A stretch of 55,314 nt of DNA from Actinomadura hibisca NBRC 15177 (GTDB lineage Bacteria > Actinomycetota > Actinomycetes > Streptosporangiales > Streptosporangiaceae): assembly GCF_001552635.1 (NCBI RefSeq), contig NZ_BCRO01000086.1, forward strand, positions 1-55,314. The letters run 5' to 3'. The translations under genes and the position numbers were made by a program. The notes beneath the pieces were generated by a model. The model worked only from the letters and a program-made list of their open reading frames with translations, was not told the DNA's origin and did not search any database. Below are positions 15,466-23,983 of the stretch, one piece after another. The stretch's first letter is position 1; every line of letters starts with the position of its first letter.

Positions 15466-16074
15466 TCAGGCCGCCAGCGCCTTGCGCAGGGTGCGCAGGC
15501 ACAGGCTCAGCGCCGTGTGCTTGGACGCGCCGTTCTCCCGGACGTGCGCCCACGCCGCGTACAGCAGCGACCACATCGTCTGCTGCACCCACTCGTCCGG
15601 CAGTTCCGGGTCGAACGCGCCCTCCTCGCGGCCCCGCTGGATGAGGTCCAGCAGCGCCCGGTCGGCGTCGGTCTCCTCCTCCCAGCCCTCCCAGCTCATG
15701 AGCTGGGGGTTCTCGAAGATCAGCGTCAGGCCCCGGCTGACCTCGAAGTACTCCTGGCACAACCGCTCCAGCGCGGCCATGGCGGGCCCCTCGCCGACGC
15801 GGGCGCGGTCGGTGGCGTCGCCGATCTGCTCCAGGACGTGCGCGCCGATGGCGTCGAGCAGGTCGGCGCGCTCGGGGAAGTAGCGGTGCACGGTGGTGCG
15901 GCCGACTCCGGCGGCGGCGGCGACGTCGGCCAGGGAGGCGGTGGGCGTGGCGGCCAGGGTGGTGACGGCGGCGTCGAGGATGGCGCGGCGGGTGCGCTCG
16001 CGCGTGCCGTTCCGTGCCGTCGGCCCGCCGCCCGACCGGACCGCCGGGGCTGCGGCGGCCTGCTCTTGCGTCAT
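15466..16074 (-). CDS. TetR family regulator of the adjacent ABC exporter
   Basis: 202 residues. The N-terminal DNA-binding domain spans ~22-70 (RRAILDAAVTTLA, ASLADVAAAAGVGRTTVHRYFPERADLL). The rest is a helical ligand-binding domain. The ATG at 16074 is used because the frame upstream runs antisense into the ABC gene. It is divergent from the exporter, and the gap holds an 18-bp palindrome, the classic self-regulated TetR/exporter layout. The inducer is unknown. Confidence 0.92.
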   Translation of the reverse strand: MTQEQAAAAPAVRSGGGPTARNGTRERTRRAILDAAVTTLAATPTASLADVAAAAGVGRTTVHRYFPERADLLDAIGAHVLEQIGDATDRARVGEGPAMAALERLCQEYFEVSRGLTLIFENPQLMSWEGWEEETDADRALLDLIQRGREEGAFDPELPDEWVQQTMWSLLYAAWAHVRENGASKHTALSLCLRTLRKALAA

Positions 16075-16123
16075 GCGCACAACGGTAGCGGCAGCGTTCG
16101 ATTTGGAACACCTTTGACATTTA

Positions 16124-16141
16124 TGGAACAGTTCTGTTCCA
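16124..16141. promoter_or_regulatory. TetR operator candidate
   Basis: TGGAACAG-TT-CTGTTCCA has two perfect 8-bp arms. It lies 10 bp before the ABC exporter start and just downstream of a TTGACA (-35-like, 16114-16119), so it would cover the -10 and start region of the exporter promoter. Confidence 0.65.
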
Positions 16142-16150
16142 CTAGAGAGC

Positions 16151-17935
16151 ATGGATGCTCCGCCTCCCAAGGCTCCCCTCTCCCTTCCCCGCCTCCGGTT
16201 GCTCTGGACGTTCGCCCGGCCGCACCGGGGGATGCTCGCCGCCGGGCTCGTGCTCGCCCTGCTCGGCTCCGCGCTGGGCCTGGCCACCCCGATGGTCACC
16301 AAGTGGGTGCTGGACACCCTGGCCGACCGGGGCTCGCTGGCCGCCCCGATCGTCGCGATGGTCGTGCTGTTCCTGGTCGGCGCGGTGGTCTCGCTGCGGC
16401 AGTGGGTGCTGCTGGGCGCGATCGGCGAGCGCGTGGTGCTGGAGGCCCGCGAGTCGCTGGTGCGGCGCATGTTGCGCTCGACCGTCCCGGCGCTGACCCG
16501 CCGCTCCACCGGCGAGCTGGTCACCCGCGTCACCTCCGACACGCTGCTGCTGCGCGAGGCCGCCGCCGGGAGCCTGGTCGGGCTGGTCAACGGCCTGGTC
16601 ATGCTGGTCGGCACGCTGGCGCTGATGGGCGTGCTGGACCTGGTGCTGCTCGGCGCGACGGTGCTGGCCACGGCGGTGGTCGTGGTGCTGTTCGTCGCGC
16701 TGATGCCCGCGCTGGCGGCGGCGCAGGTCCGCGCGCAGGACCACGTCGGGCGGCTCGGCGGCGTGCTGGAGGGGGCGCTGCGGGCGATCCGCACCGTCAA
16801 GGTCAGCGGGGCCGAGGACCGGCAGGCCGAGGCGATCCTCGCCGACGCGCGCGCCGCCGCCGAGCACGGCGTGCGCTCGGTGCGGCGCGAGGCGCTGGCC
16901 TGGACCGTCGCGTGGTCGGGCCTCCAGGTCGCGATCATCGTGATCCTGGGGCTGGGGGCCTGGCGGGTCGGCGCGGGGCGCATGGAGGTGTCGGCGCTGA
17001 TCGCGTTCCTGCTGTACGCGTTCGGCCTGATGGAGCCGATCATGCAGCTCAGCCAGAGCCTGACCACGCTCCAGTCCGGCATCGCCGCCGCCGAGCGCAT
17101 CCGCGAGGTGGACGACCTGGAGACCGAGCCGGTGGCGGTGCCCGGGACCGGCGCGACGGGCGACGCGGCGGGCCCGGTGCTGGAGCTGCGCGGCGTCACC
17201 GCCGGGTACGGCCCCGACGCCGCGCCCGCCGTCCGCGACATCGACCTGACGGTGCCGCGCCGGGGCCACATCGCGATCGTCGGGCCGTCCGGCGCGGGCA
17301 AGACCACGCTGATGTCGCTGATCCTGCGCTTCCTGGAGCCGCAGGAGGGCGAGCTGCGGCTCGACGGCGTGCCCTACCGCGACCGCACGCACGCCCAGAT
17401 CCGCGCCCGCCTCGCCTACGTCGAGCAGGACACCCCGATCGTGCCGGGCACCGTCGGCGCGAACATCCGCTACGCCCGGCCCGACGCCACCGACGAGCAG
17501 GTGGCGCGCGTGCTGGCCGACGTCCGCCTCGCGGGCAAGATCGAGGCGCTGGACGAGGGGCTGGACACCCCGCTCACCTCCACCTCGGTGTCGGGCGGCG
17601 AGCGGCAGCGGATCGCGCTGGCCCGCGCCCTGCTGCGCGAGCCGGAGGTGCTGCTGCTGGACGAGGCCACCGCCCAGCTCGACGGCCTCACCGAGGACGC
17701 GGTGCAGCGCTGCATCCGCGAGCGCGCCGCCGCCGGGGCCGTCGTCACGATCGCGCACCGGCTGTCCACGGTGATCGACGCCGACCTGATCGTGGTGATG
17801 GAGGACGGCCGGATCCGCGCGCAGGGCGGCCACGAGGAGCTGCTGGCGTCCGACCGGCTCTACGCCGAGCTGGTCGAGGCGCTGCGCATCGCCGCGCGCC
17901 CCGACCGGCTCGACGCGGCGGCTACACCGGCGTGA
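16151..17935 (+). CDS. ABC exporter, fused permease-ATPase
   Basis: 594-residue half-transporter of the exporter (MsbA/LmrA-like) class, working as a homodimer in the cytoplasmic membrane. About six membrane helices fill residues ~15-310. The ATPase domain follows, with Walker A GPSGAGKTT, signature VSGGERQR, Walker B EVLLLDEATAQLD and the H-loop TIAHRLS. The substrate is probably a drug or lipid-like compound, since a TetR repressor gene and a palindromic operator adjoin it. Its end overlaps the convergent SDR gene by 14 bp. Confidence 0.93.
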   Translation: MDAPPPKAPLSLPRLRLLWTFARPHRGMLAAGLVLALLGSALGLATPMVTKWVLDTLADRGSLAAPIVAMVVLFLVGAVVSLRQWVLLGAIGERVVLEARESLVRRMLRSTVPALTRRSTGELVTRVTSDTLLLREAAAGSLVGLVNGLVMLVGTLALMGVLDLVLLGATVLATAVVVVLFVALMPALAAAQVRAQDHVGRLGGVLEGALRAIRTVKVSGAEDRQAEAILADARAAAEHGVRSVRREALAWTVAWSGLQVAIIVILGLGAWRVGAGRMEVSALIAFLLYAFGLMEPIMQLSQSLTTLQSGIAAAERIREVDDLETEPVAVPGTGATGDAAGPVLELRGVTAGYGPDAAPAVRDIDLTVPRRGHIAIVGPSGAGKTTLMSLILRFLEPQEGELRLDGVPYRDRTHAQIRARLAYVEQDTPIVPGTVGANIRYARPDATDEQVARVLADVRLAGKIEALDEGLDTPLTSTSVSGGERQRIALARALLREPEVLLLDEATAQLDGLTEDAVQRCIRERAAAGAVVTIAHRLSTVIDADLIVVMEDGRIRAQGGHEELLASDRLYAELVEALRIAARPDRLDAAATPA

Positions 17936-18686
17936 CGTAGGCCCCCGAGATCCCGCCGTCCACCAGGAACTCCGACGCCGTCACGAAGCTGGCGTCGTCG
18001 GAGGCCAGGAACGCCACGGCGGCGGCGATCTCGGACGCCTCGGCGAAGCGCCCGACCGGGATGTGCACCAGCCGCCGCGCGGCCCGCTCGGCGTCCTTGG
18101 CGAACAGCTCCTGGAGCAGCGGCGTCGAGACCGGCCCCGGGCACAGCGCGTTCACCCGGATGCCCTCGCGCGCGAACTGCACGCCCAGCTCGCGCGACAT
18201 CGCCAGCACGCCGCCCTTGGACGCGGTGTAGGAGATCTGCGAGGTCGCCGCGCCCATCACCGCCACGAACGACGCGGTGTTGATGATCGACCCCTTGCCC
18301 TGCGCCCGCATGTAGGGCAGCACGTACTTGCAGCACAGGTAGACGCTGGTCAGGTTGACGTCCTGGACGCGCTTCCAGGCGTCCAGCCCGGTTTCCAGGA
18401 TGGAGTCGTCGTCGGGCGGGGAGATCCCGGCGTTGTTGAACGCGACGTCGACGCGCCCGTAGGCGTCGTGCGCCGTCGCGTACAGCGCCTTGACCTCCTC
18501 CTCGGCGGTGACGTCCACCCGGACGAACAGCCCGCCGACCTCGCCGGCCGCCGCCTTGCCGCCCGACTCGTCCAGGTCGGCGACCACGACCGTGGCCCCC
18601 TCCTGCGCGAACCGCCGCACGGTGGCCAGCCCGATCCCGCTCGCGCCGCCGGTCACGACGGCCACGCGGCCTTCCAGGCGCTTCAC
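17922..18686 (-). CDS. SDR family oxidoreductase of the amine operon
   Basis: 254-residue NAD(P)-dependent short-chain dehydrogenase. Cofactor motif VTGGASGIGLATV (TGxxxGxG), NNAGISP, and the active-site YTASKGG (YxxxK). The GTG start overlaps the aldehyde dehydrogenase stop (GTGA). It is the last gene of the permease, ligase, aldehyde dehydrogenase, SDR operon and probably oxidises or reduces an intermediate of the amine substrate. Sequence alone does not fix the substrate. Confidence 0.9.
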   Translation of the reverse strand: MKRLEGRVAVVTGGASGIGLATVRRFAQEGATVVVADLDESGGKAAAGEVGGLFVRVDVTAEEEVKALYATAHDAYGRVDVAFNNAGISPPDDDSILETGLDAWKRVQDVNLTSVYLCCKYVLPYMRAQGKGSIINTASFVAVMGAATSQISYTASKGGVLAMSRELGVQFAREGIRVNALCPGPVSTPLLQELFAKDAERAARRLVHIPVGRFAEASEIAAAVAFLASDDASFVTASEFLVDGGISGAYVTPV

Positions 18687-20056
18687 TTCTCCTCCTCGGT
18701 GGCGATGAAGACGTTCTTGACGTCGGTGAACGCGGCCAGCGCGTCCGGCCCCAGCTCGCGGCCCAGCCCGGACTGCTTGAGGCCGCCGAACGGCGTCCAG
18801 TACCGCACCGACGCGTGCGAGTTGACCGACAGGTTCCCGGCCTCCACCGCGCGCGCCATGCGGATGCCACGGCCGAGGTCGCGGGTCCAGATGGAACCGG
18901 ACAGGCCGTAGGGGGTGTCGTTGGCCAGCCGGATCGCCTCAGCTTCGTCCTCGAACGGCGCGACCGTCACCACCGGCCCGAACACCTCCTCGTGCCAGGC
19001 GGGCAGCGTCGCGAAGTCGGGGGTGGCCAGCACGGTCGGCGGGAACCAGAACCCCGGGCCCTCGGGCGCGGTGCCCCGGAACGCCACCGGCGCGCCGTCG
19101 GGCACGTACCCGGCGACCTTCTCCCGGTGCGCGGCGCTGATCAGCGGGCCCATCTGCGTCTTGGCGTCGCGCGGGTCGCCGACCGCGACGGCGCGGACGG
19201 CCGGTTCCAGCAGCTCCATGAACCGGTCGTAGACGCTGCGCTGCACCAGGATGCGCGAGCGCGCGCAGCAGTCCTGCCCGGCGTTGTCGAACACCGCGCC
19301 GGGGGCGGTGGCGGCGGCCCTCTCCAGATCGGCGTCGGCGAAGACGATGTTGGCGCTCTTGCCGCCCAGCTCCAGCGTCAGCCGCTTCACGCCGGGCGCG
19401 CACGCCGCCATGATCTCCTTGCCGACCCGGGTGGAGCCGGTGAAGACGATCTTGGCGACGTCCGGGTGGTCCACCAGCCGCCGCCCGGCCACCGGGCCCG
19501 CGCCCGGCAGCACCTGCACCACGCCCTCGGGCAGCCCCGCCGCCAGGGCCAGCTCGCCGATCCGCAACGCGGTCAGCGGTGTCAGCTCGGCGGGCTTGAC
19601 GATCACGGTGTTGCCCGCCGCCAGCGCCGGGGCCAGGCCCCAGCCCAGGATCGGCATCGGGAAGTTCCACGGGACGATCACCGCGACCACGCCCAGCGGC
19701 TCGGCGAACGTCACGTCCAGCCCGCCCGCCACCGGGATCTGCCGCCCGGACGGCCGCTCCGGCGCGCCCGCGTAGTAGTGCAGCACGTCGCGCAGGTTGT
19801 CGGCCTCCCAGTACGCCTGGCCGATCGGGTGACCGGCGTTGCGGACCTCCAGCGCGGCCAGCTCGTCGCGGTGCGCGTCGATCGTCTCGGCGAACGAGCG
19901 CAGCAGGCGCGCGCGGTCGCCGGGCGCGACGTCGCGCCAGGACCGGAACGCCCGGCTGGCACGTTCCACCGCCGCGTCGGCCTCCTCGGGGGAGGCCAGC
20001 GCGACCGTCTCCACCACCTGCTCGGTGGCGGGGTCGATCACCTGGTAGTCGGTCAT
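18683..20056 (-). CDS. Aldehyde dehydrogenase (amine catabolism)
   Basis: 457-residue NAD(P)-dependent aldehyde dehydrogenase. It shows PWNFPMPILGWGLAPALAAGNT, the FTGSTRVGK cofactor loop, the general-base Glu in LTLELGGKSAN and the catalytic Cys in GQDCCARSR. The ATG shares one base with the upstream ligase stop (TGATG), so it is translationally coupled. By analogy with PuuC it would oxidise the gamma-glutamyl-aminoaldehyde or aminobutyraldehyde formed from a glutamylated amine; this is inferred from the operon. Confidence 0.93.
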   Translation of the reverse strand: MTDYQVIDPATEQVVETVALASPEEADAAVERASRAFRSWRDVAPGDRARLLRSFAETIDAHRDELAALEVRNAGHPIGQAYWEADNLRDVLHYYAGAPERPSGRQIPVAGGLDVTFAEPLGVVAVIVPWNFPMPILGWGLAPALAAGNTVIVKPAELTPLTALRIGELALAAGLPEGVVQVLPGAGPVAGRRLVDHPDVAKIVFTGSTRVGKEIMAACAPGVKRLTLELGGKSANIVFADADLERAAATAPGAVFDNAGQDCCARSRILVQRSVYDRFMELLEPAVRAVAVGDPRDAKTQMGPLISAAHREKVAGYVPDGAPVAFRGTAPEGPGFWFPPTVLATPDFATLPAWHEEVFGPVVTVAPFEDEAEAIRLANDTPYGLSGSIWTRDLGRGIRMARAVEAGNLSVNSHASVRYWTPFGGLKQSGLGRELGPDALAAFTDVKNVFIATEEEK

Positions 20057-21414
20057 CACAACCTCTCGAAGCCTCGGAACATCTCCCAGTCGGTGACCGC
20101 GCGGTCGAACGCGGCCAGCTCGACCCGGGCGTTGTTGGCGTAGTGCTCCACCACGTCCTGGCCGAACGCCCGCTCGGCCAGCTCGCTGGCGCTCCAGTCG
20201 ACGGCGGCCTCGCGCAGCGTCGTCGCGACCGTGTCGGCGTCGGTGGCGTAGGCGTTGCCCGCGAACGGGTCCTCCAGCGGCAGTTCCCGCTCGATGCCGT
20301 GCAGGCCCGACGCGACCAGCGCCGCGACCGCCAGGTAGGGGTTCACGTCCCCGCCCGGCACCCGGTTCTCGACGCGCAACGACGGGCCGTGCCCGACCAG
20401 CCGCAACGCGCAGGTGCGGTTGTCCACGCCCCACTTGACGGCCGTCGGCGCGAACGAGCCGGGCTGGAACCGTTTGTAGGAGTTGATGTTGGGCGCGAGC
20501 AGCAGCGTGAAGTCGCGCAGGCACGCCTGCTGCCCGGCGATGAAGTGCTCGCCGAGCTTCGACAGCCCGTGCGGGCCGTCCCCGGCCAGCACCGGGCGGC
20601 CCTGCCGGTCGCGCAACGAGAGGTGGACGTGGCAGGAGTTGCCCTCGCGCTCGTTCGGCTTGGCCATGAACGTGATCGACATGCCCTCCTGCGCGGCGAT
20701 CTCCTTGGCGCCGGTCTTGTAGAGCAGGTGGTTGTCGCAGGTCGCGAGGGCCCTGGCGAAGCGGAACGCGATCTCGTGCTGGCCGAGGTTGCACTCGCCC
20801 TTGGCCGACTCCACGTACATCCCGGCCCCGGCCATCCCGTTGCGGATCTTGCGCAGCAGCGGTTCGACGCGGGCCCCGCCCAGCAGCGAATAGTCCACGT
20901 TGTACTGGTTGGCGGGGGTGAGATCACGGTAGGCGCGGCGCCAGGCGTCCTCGTAGGAGTCCTGGTAGACGACGAACTCCAGCTCCGTCCCGACGAACGC
21001 GTCCCAGTCGTGCTCGGCGAGCCGGGCGAGCTGGCGGCGCAGGATCTGCCGGGGCGAGGCCGCGACGTCCGAGCCGTCCGCCCAGCCCAGGTCGGCGTGG
21101 ACCAGCGCGGTGCCGGGCAACCACGGGACACGGCGCAGCGTGCCGAGGTCGGGCCGCATGACGAAGTCGCCGTAGCCGGTGTCCCAGGAGGACATGGCGT
21201 ACCCGTCCACGGTGTTCATGTCCACGTCCACCGCGAGCAGGTAGTTGCAGCCCTCCGAGCCGTGCCCGGCCACCTCCTCCAGGAAGTAGCGGGCCGACAG
21301 GCGCTTGCCCTGCATCCGGCCCTGCATGTCGGCGAACGCGATGACGACGGTGTCGATCTGGCCCGCCTCGGCCTCGACCCACAGTTGTTCCAGCGTGAGC
21401 GGTGCTTCGGGCAT
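20056..21414 (-). CDS. Glutamine-synthetase-like gamma-glutamylamine ligase
   Basis: 452 residues, belonging to the GlnA paralogues (PuuA, GlnA3/GlnA4) that join glutamate to an amine at the cost of ATP. Visible signatures are MAKPNEREGNSCHVHLSL (the GS ATP-site region), VDNRTCALRLVGHGPSLRVENRVPGGDVNPYLA and NSYKRFQPGSFAPT. It lacks the adenylylation-site tail of true GlnA. Gene order (permease, ligase, aldehyde dehydrogenase) matches polyamine, ethanolamine or other amine use by gamma-glutamylation. It is the second gene, 16 nt after the permease. Confidence 0.92.
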   Translation of the reverse strand: MPEAPLTLEQLWVEAEAGQIDTVVIAFADMQGRMQGKRLSARYFLEEVAGHGSEGCNYLLAVDVDMNTVDGYAMSSWDTGYGDFVMRPDLGTLRRVPWLPGTALVHADLGWADGSDVAASPRQILRRQLARLAEHDWDAFVGTELEFVVYQDSYEDAWRRAYRDLTPANQYNVDYSLLGGARVEPLLRKIRNGMAGAGMYVESAKGECNLGQHEIAFRFARALATCDNHLLYKTGAKEIAAQEGMSITFMAKPNEREGNSCHVHLSLRDRQGRPVLAGDGPHGLSKLGEHFIAGQQACLRDFTLLLAPNINSYKRFQPGSFAPTAVKWGVDNRTCALRLVGHGPSLRVENRVPGGDVNPYLAVAALVASGLHGIERELPLEDPFAGNAYATDADTVATTLREAAVDWSASELAERAFGQDVVEHYANNARVELAAFDRAVTDWEMFRGFERL

Positions 21415-21430
21415 GGGTGCCGCCTTCCTG

Positions 21431-22981
21431 TCAGCCGAGGGCCTTGTCGACGGCCTTGAGCTCGTTCTCGATCGCGGCCAGCTCCTCCGCGCTGCCCTGC
21501 ACCTTGGGCCCGGTGAACCACTTGCGGGCCGACAGCACCCACCACAGGCCCGCGCCGCCGAGCACCACGAGCACGGCCACGGGGGAGTAGTTGAAGGTGT
21601 CGCGGGTGATCGGGTTGGCGGGCGGCAACATGAACAGCACCGAGATGACCAGCACCCAGACCACCGCGACGATCCCGACCGGGCGGCTCCAGCGGCCGAG
21701 GTTCCACGGCCCCGGCCGGAAGTCCGCGCCCTGGCGCAGCCGCAGGAACGTCGGGATCACGTAGGCGATGTAGAGGCCGACCACCGCGACCGAGGTCACC
21801 GCCAGGTAGGCGGTCTTGTTCCAGATCGCGGGCAGCGCCAGCACGAACGCGCCCCCGGCGGCCAGCCAGATCGCGTTGGTGGGGGTGCGGGTGCGCTTGT
21901 TGATCGCGTGCCAGAACCGGGAGAACGGCAGCGCGCCGTCCCGCGAGAACGCGTAGATCATCCGGGAGTTGGCGGTCACCGAGGCCATGCCGCAGAAGAA
22001 CTGCGCCACGAACGAGACGAGGATCAGCAGCTTGCCGGTCGTCTCGCCGGTCGCGGCGATGAAGATCCCGGCCGGGCCGTCCTTGACCGCCGCGCCGTAG
22101 TCCTGGATCGCGAAGGTGACGCCCAGCAGCAGGATCCAGCCCGCCACCACCGACACCAGCACCGAGTTGACGATGCCCCTGGGGCCCGAGCGCGCCGCGT
22201 CGCGGGTCTCCTCGGTCATGTGCGCCGAGGCGTCGTAGCCGGTCATCGTGTACTGCGACAGCAGCAGGCCGATCAGCGCGGCGTACCAGCCGTACTGCCA
22301 GCCCGTCTCGTTGACGAACTCGGTGAACACGAAGCCCGCCGACTGGTGGTGCGACGGCTTGAACACCAGCACCCCGACGACGACCGCGACGCCGACGACG
22401 TGCCACCACACGCTGACGCTGCCCAGCAGCGACACGAGCTTCACGCCGAACTGGTTGAGCAGCGCGTGCGCGGCCAGGATCACCGCGAACAGCACGAACG
22501 TGTGGCCGAGCGAGACGTCGAACCCGAACTGGAGGTCCAGCAGCGGGTTGAGGAAGGCCGCCGACCCGTAGACGATCGCGGCGGTCACCGCGACCTGCCC
22601 GATGAAGTTGAACCACCCGGTGAACCACGCCCACGCCGCGCCGTTGCGTCGCGCGAGCTTGGCGGCCCAGTAGTAGAGGCCGCCCGCGGTGGGGTAGCTG
22701 GAGCAGACCTCGGCCATGGCGAGCGCGACCAGCAGCGTCATCGCGCCGACGAACAACCAGCCCCAGGTGATGACGACCGGGCCGCCGCCGGCCAGCCCGA
22801 TGGTGTAGGAGGTCAGGCAGCCGCTGAGCACCGAGATGATGGTGAACGAGACCGCGAAGTTGGAGAAACCGGACATCGAGCGGCTGAGCTCCTGGGCGTA
22901 GCCGAGCTCGTGCAGCCGCTTCTCGTCGTCGGACAGATGGTCGGGGGAGGGATCGGAAACCTGGTGCTCGTCGATGCCCAC
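21431..22981 (-). CDS. APC-superfamily amino acid/amine permease
   Basis: 516-residue membrane transporter with about 12 hydrophobic segments. The N-terminus is cytoplasmic and charged (DEKRLHELGYAQEL), then RSMSGFSNFAVSFTIIS. The APC consensus (SSYPTAGGLYYWAAKLARR) follows. The GTG at 22981 is chosen for GAGGAGA at 6 nt; the open frame further upstream runs into the divergent promoter region. It should import the amine metabolised by the following enzymes and is probably controlled by the divergent GntR protein. Confidence 0.92.
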   Translation of the reverse strand: MGIDEHQVSDPSPDHLSDDEKRLHELGYAQELSRSMSGFSNFAVSFTIISVLSGCLTSYTIGLAGGGPVVITWGWLFVGAMTLLVALAMAEVCSSYPTAGGLYYWAAKLARRNGAAWAWFTGWFNFIGQVAVTAAIVYGSAAFLNPLLDLQFGFDVSLGHTFVLFAVILAAHALLNQFGVKLVSLLGSVSVWWHVVGVAVVVGVLVFKPSHHQSAGFVFTEFVNETGWQYGWYAALIGLLLSQYTMTGYDASAHMTEETRDAARSGPRGIVNSVLVSVVAGWILLLGVTFAIQDYGAAVKDGPAGIFIAATGETTGKLLILVSFVAQFFCGMASVTANSRMIYAFSRDGALPFSRFWHAINKRTRTPTNAIWLAAGGAFVLALPAIWNKTAYLAVTSVAVVGLYIAYVIPTFLRLRQGADFRPGPWNLGRWSRPVGIVAVVWVLVISVLFMLPPANPITRDTFNYSPVAVLVVLGGAGLWWVLSARKWFTGPKVQGSAEELAAIENELKAVDKALG

Positions 22982-23032
22982 GAGCGTCTCCTCGCGTCCG
23001 GGACGGAGACCGTCAAAAGCGCGTAAACGGGC

Positions 23033-23048
23033 TAATGTCAGACCATTA
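23033..23048. promoter_or_regulatory. Operator-like palindrome between permease and GntR genes
   Basis: TAATGTCAGACCATTA has 5-bp perfect arms (TAATG / CATTA) and partial symmetry inside. It lies in the AT-richest part of the divergent gap, which is where a FadR-type regulator would bind. Confidence 0.45.
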
Positions 23049-23141
23049 ACGTTTGCCGGACCCTCGCCGTCAAGAGGGCGGCGGACCCGAAACAGACATG
23101 TAACGTGGGGCCGAGGACCCCCGCCGACGCGAAGGGCGGCC

Positions 23142-23873
23142 ATGTCCCGCACGACCGACGAATCCGCCGCGCCCGCGGTGTTCCGCCCCGTCCGCGCCGG
23201 GAACGCCTTCGAGGAGACCGTCGAGCGCCTGCTCCAGGCGATCAAGCTGGGCGTCGTGGCGCACGGCGACCGCCTGCCCCCCGAACGCGAGCTGGCCCCG
23301 CTCCTCGGCGTCAGCCGCGTCACCCTCCGCGAGGCGATCCGCGCCCTCGCCCAGGAGGGCTACGTGGAGTCGCGCCGCGGCCGGGCGGGCGGCACGTTCG
23401 TCACCTACACGCGTCCCCGCCCCCGCCAGGCCGACCTGCGCCGCGCCCTGGCCGCGATGGGCGACGACCTGAACGACACCCTCACCTACCGCCTGGCGGT
23501 GGAGACCGGCGCGGCCCAGGCCCTGGCCGCCATGGACCTGACCGACGGCCGCGACGAGCAACTGCGCGCCCGCCTGGCCGAACTGAACGCCGCGGGCCCC
23601 GACGACTACCGCCGCCAGGACACCCTGTTCCACCTGGCGATCGCCGAACTGACCGGCTCGGCGCTGCTGGCCGCCGCGTGCACCGACGCGCGGATGCGGG
23701 TGACCGACCTGCTGAACGCGATCCCGGTGCTCGGCCGTAACATCGACCATGCCGCCGTCCAGCACGCCGCGATCGTCGAGGCGATCCTCGCCCGCGACCC
23801 GGAGGCCGCCCGCCGCGCGGTCACCGAGCACCTGGAGGGCACGGCCGCCCTCCTCCGCGGCTTCCTGGGATAA
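23142..23873 (+). CDS. GntR family regulator, FadR subfamily
   Basis: 243 residues. A winged helix-turn-helix covers ~18-85 (GDRLPPERELAPLLGVSRVTLREAI, then LAQEGYVESRRGRAGG). The C-terminal FCD effector domain covers ~95-235 (TYRLAVETGAAQALA, DTLFHLAIAE, HAAIVEAILARD with the metal-binding His). The ATG has GAAGGG at 5-6 nt. It is divergent from the amine operon and most likely its regulator. A GAAA-loop hairpin follows the stop. Confidence 0.92.
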   Translation: MSRTTDESAAPAVFRPVRAGNAFEETVERLLQAIKLGVVAHGDRLPPERELAPLLGVSRVTLREAIRALAQEGYVESRRGRAGGTFVTYTRPRPRQADLRRALAAMGDDLNDTLTYRLAVETGAAQALAAMDLTDGRDEQLRARLAELNAAGPDDYRRQDTLFHLAIAELTGSALLAAACTDARMRVTDLLNAIPVLGRNIDHAAVQHAAIVEAILARDPEAARRAVTEHLEGTAALLRGFLG

Positions 23874-23904
23874 GCGGAAAGTAAGGGCGAAAGCCCTATT
23901 CCGC
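23874..23904 (+). terminator. Hairpin terminator after the GntR gene
   Basis: The inner stem AGGGC / GCCCT closes a GAAA loop and the outer stem GCGGAA / TTCCGC surrounds it, starting at the codon after the stop. There is no clear U-tract. Confidence 0.6.
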
Positions 23905-23983
23905 GGTGGATTTGTACGCGCTCGCGGCCAGGAGTGATGACGTAACCTGAGTTCGCTAACGGAGATCGCGGAGGACGCGCACT

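Noticed and set aside
16142..17833. 563-codon minus-strand ORF opposite the ABC exporter
   Set aside because: The plus strand carries all ABC motifs; the antisense product is His/Arg/Gln-rich with no domain.
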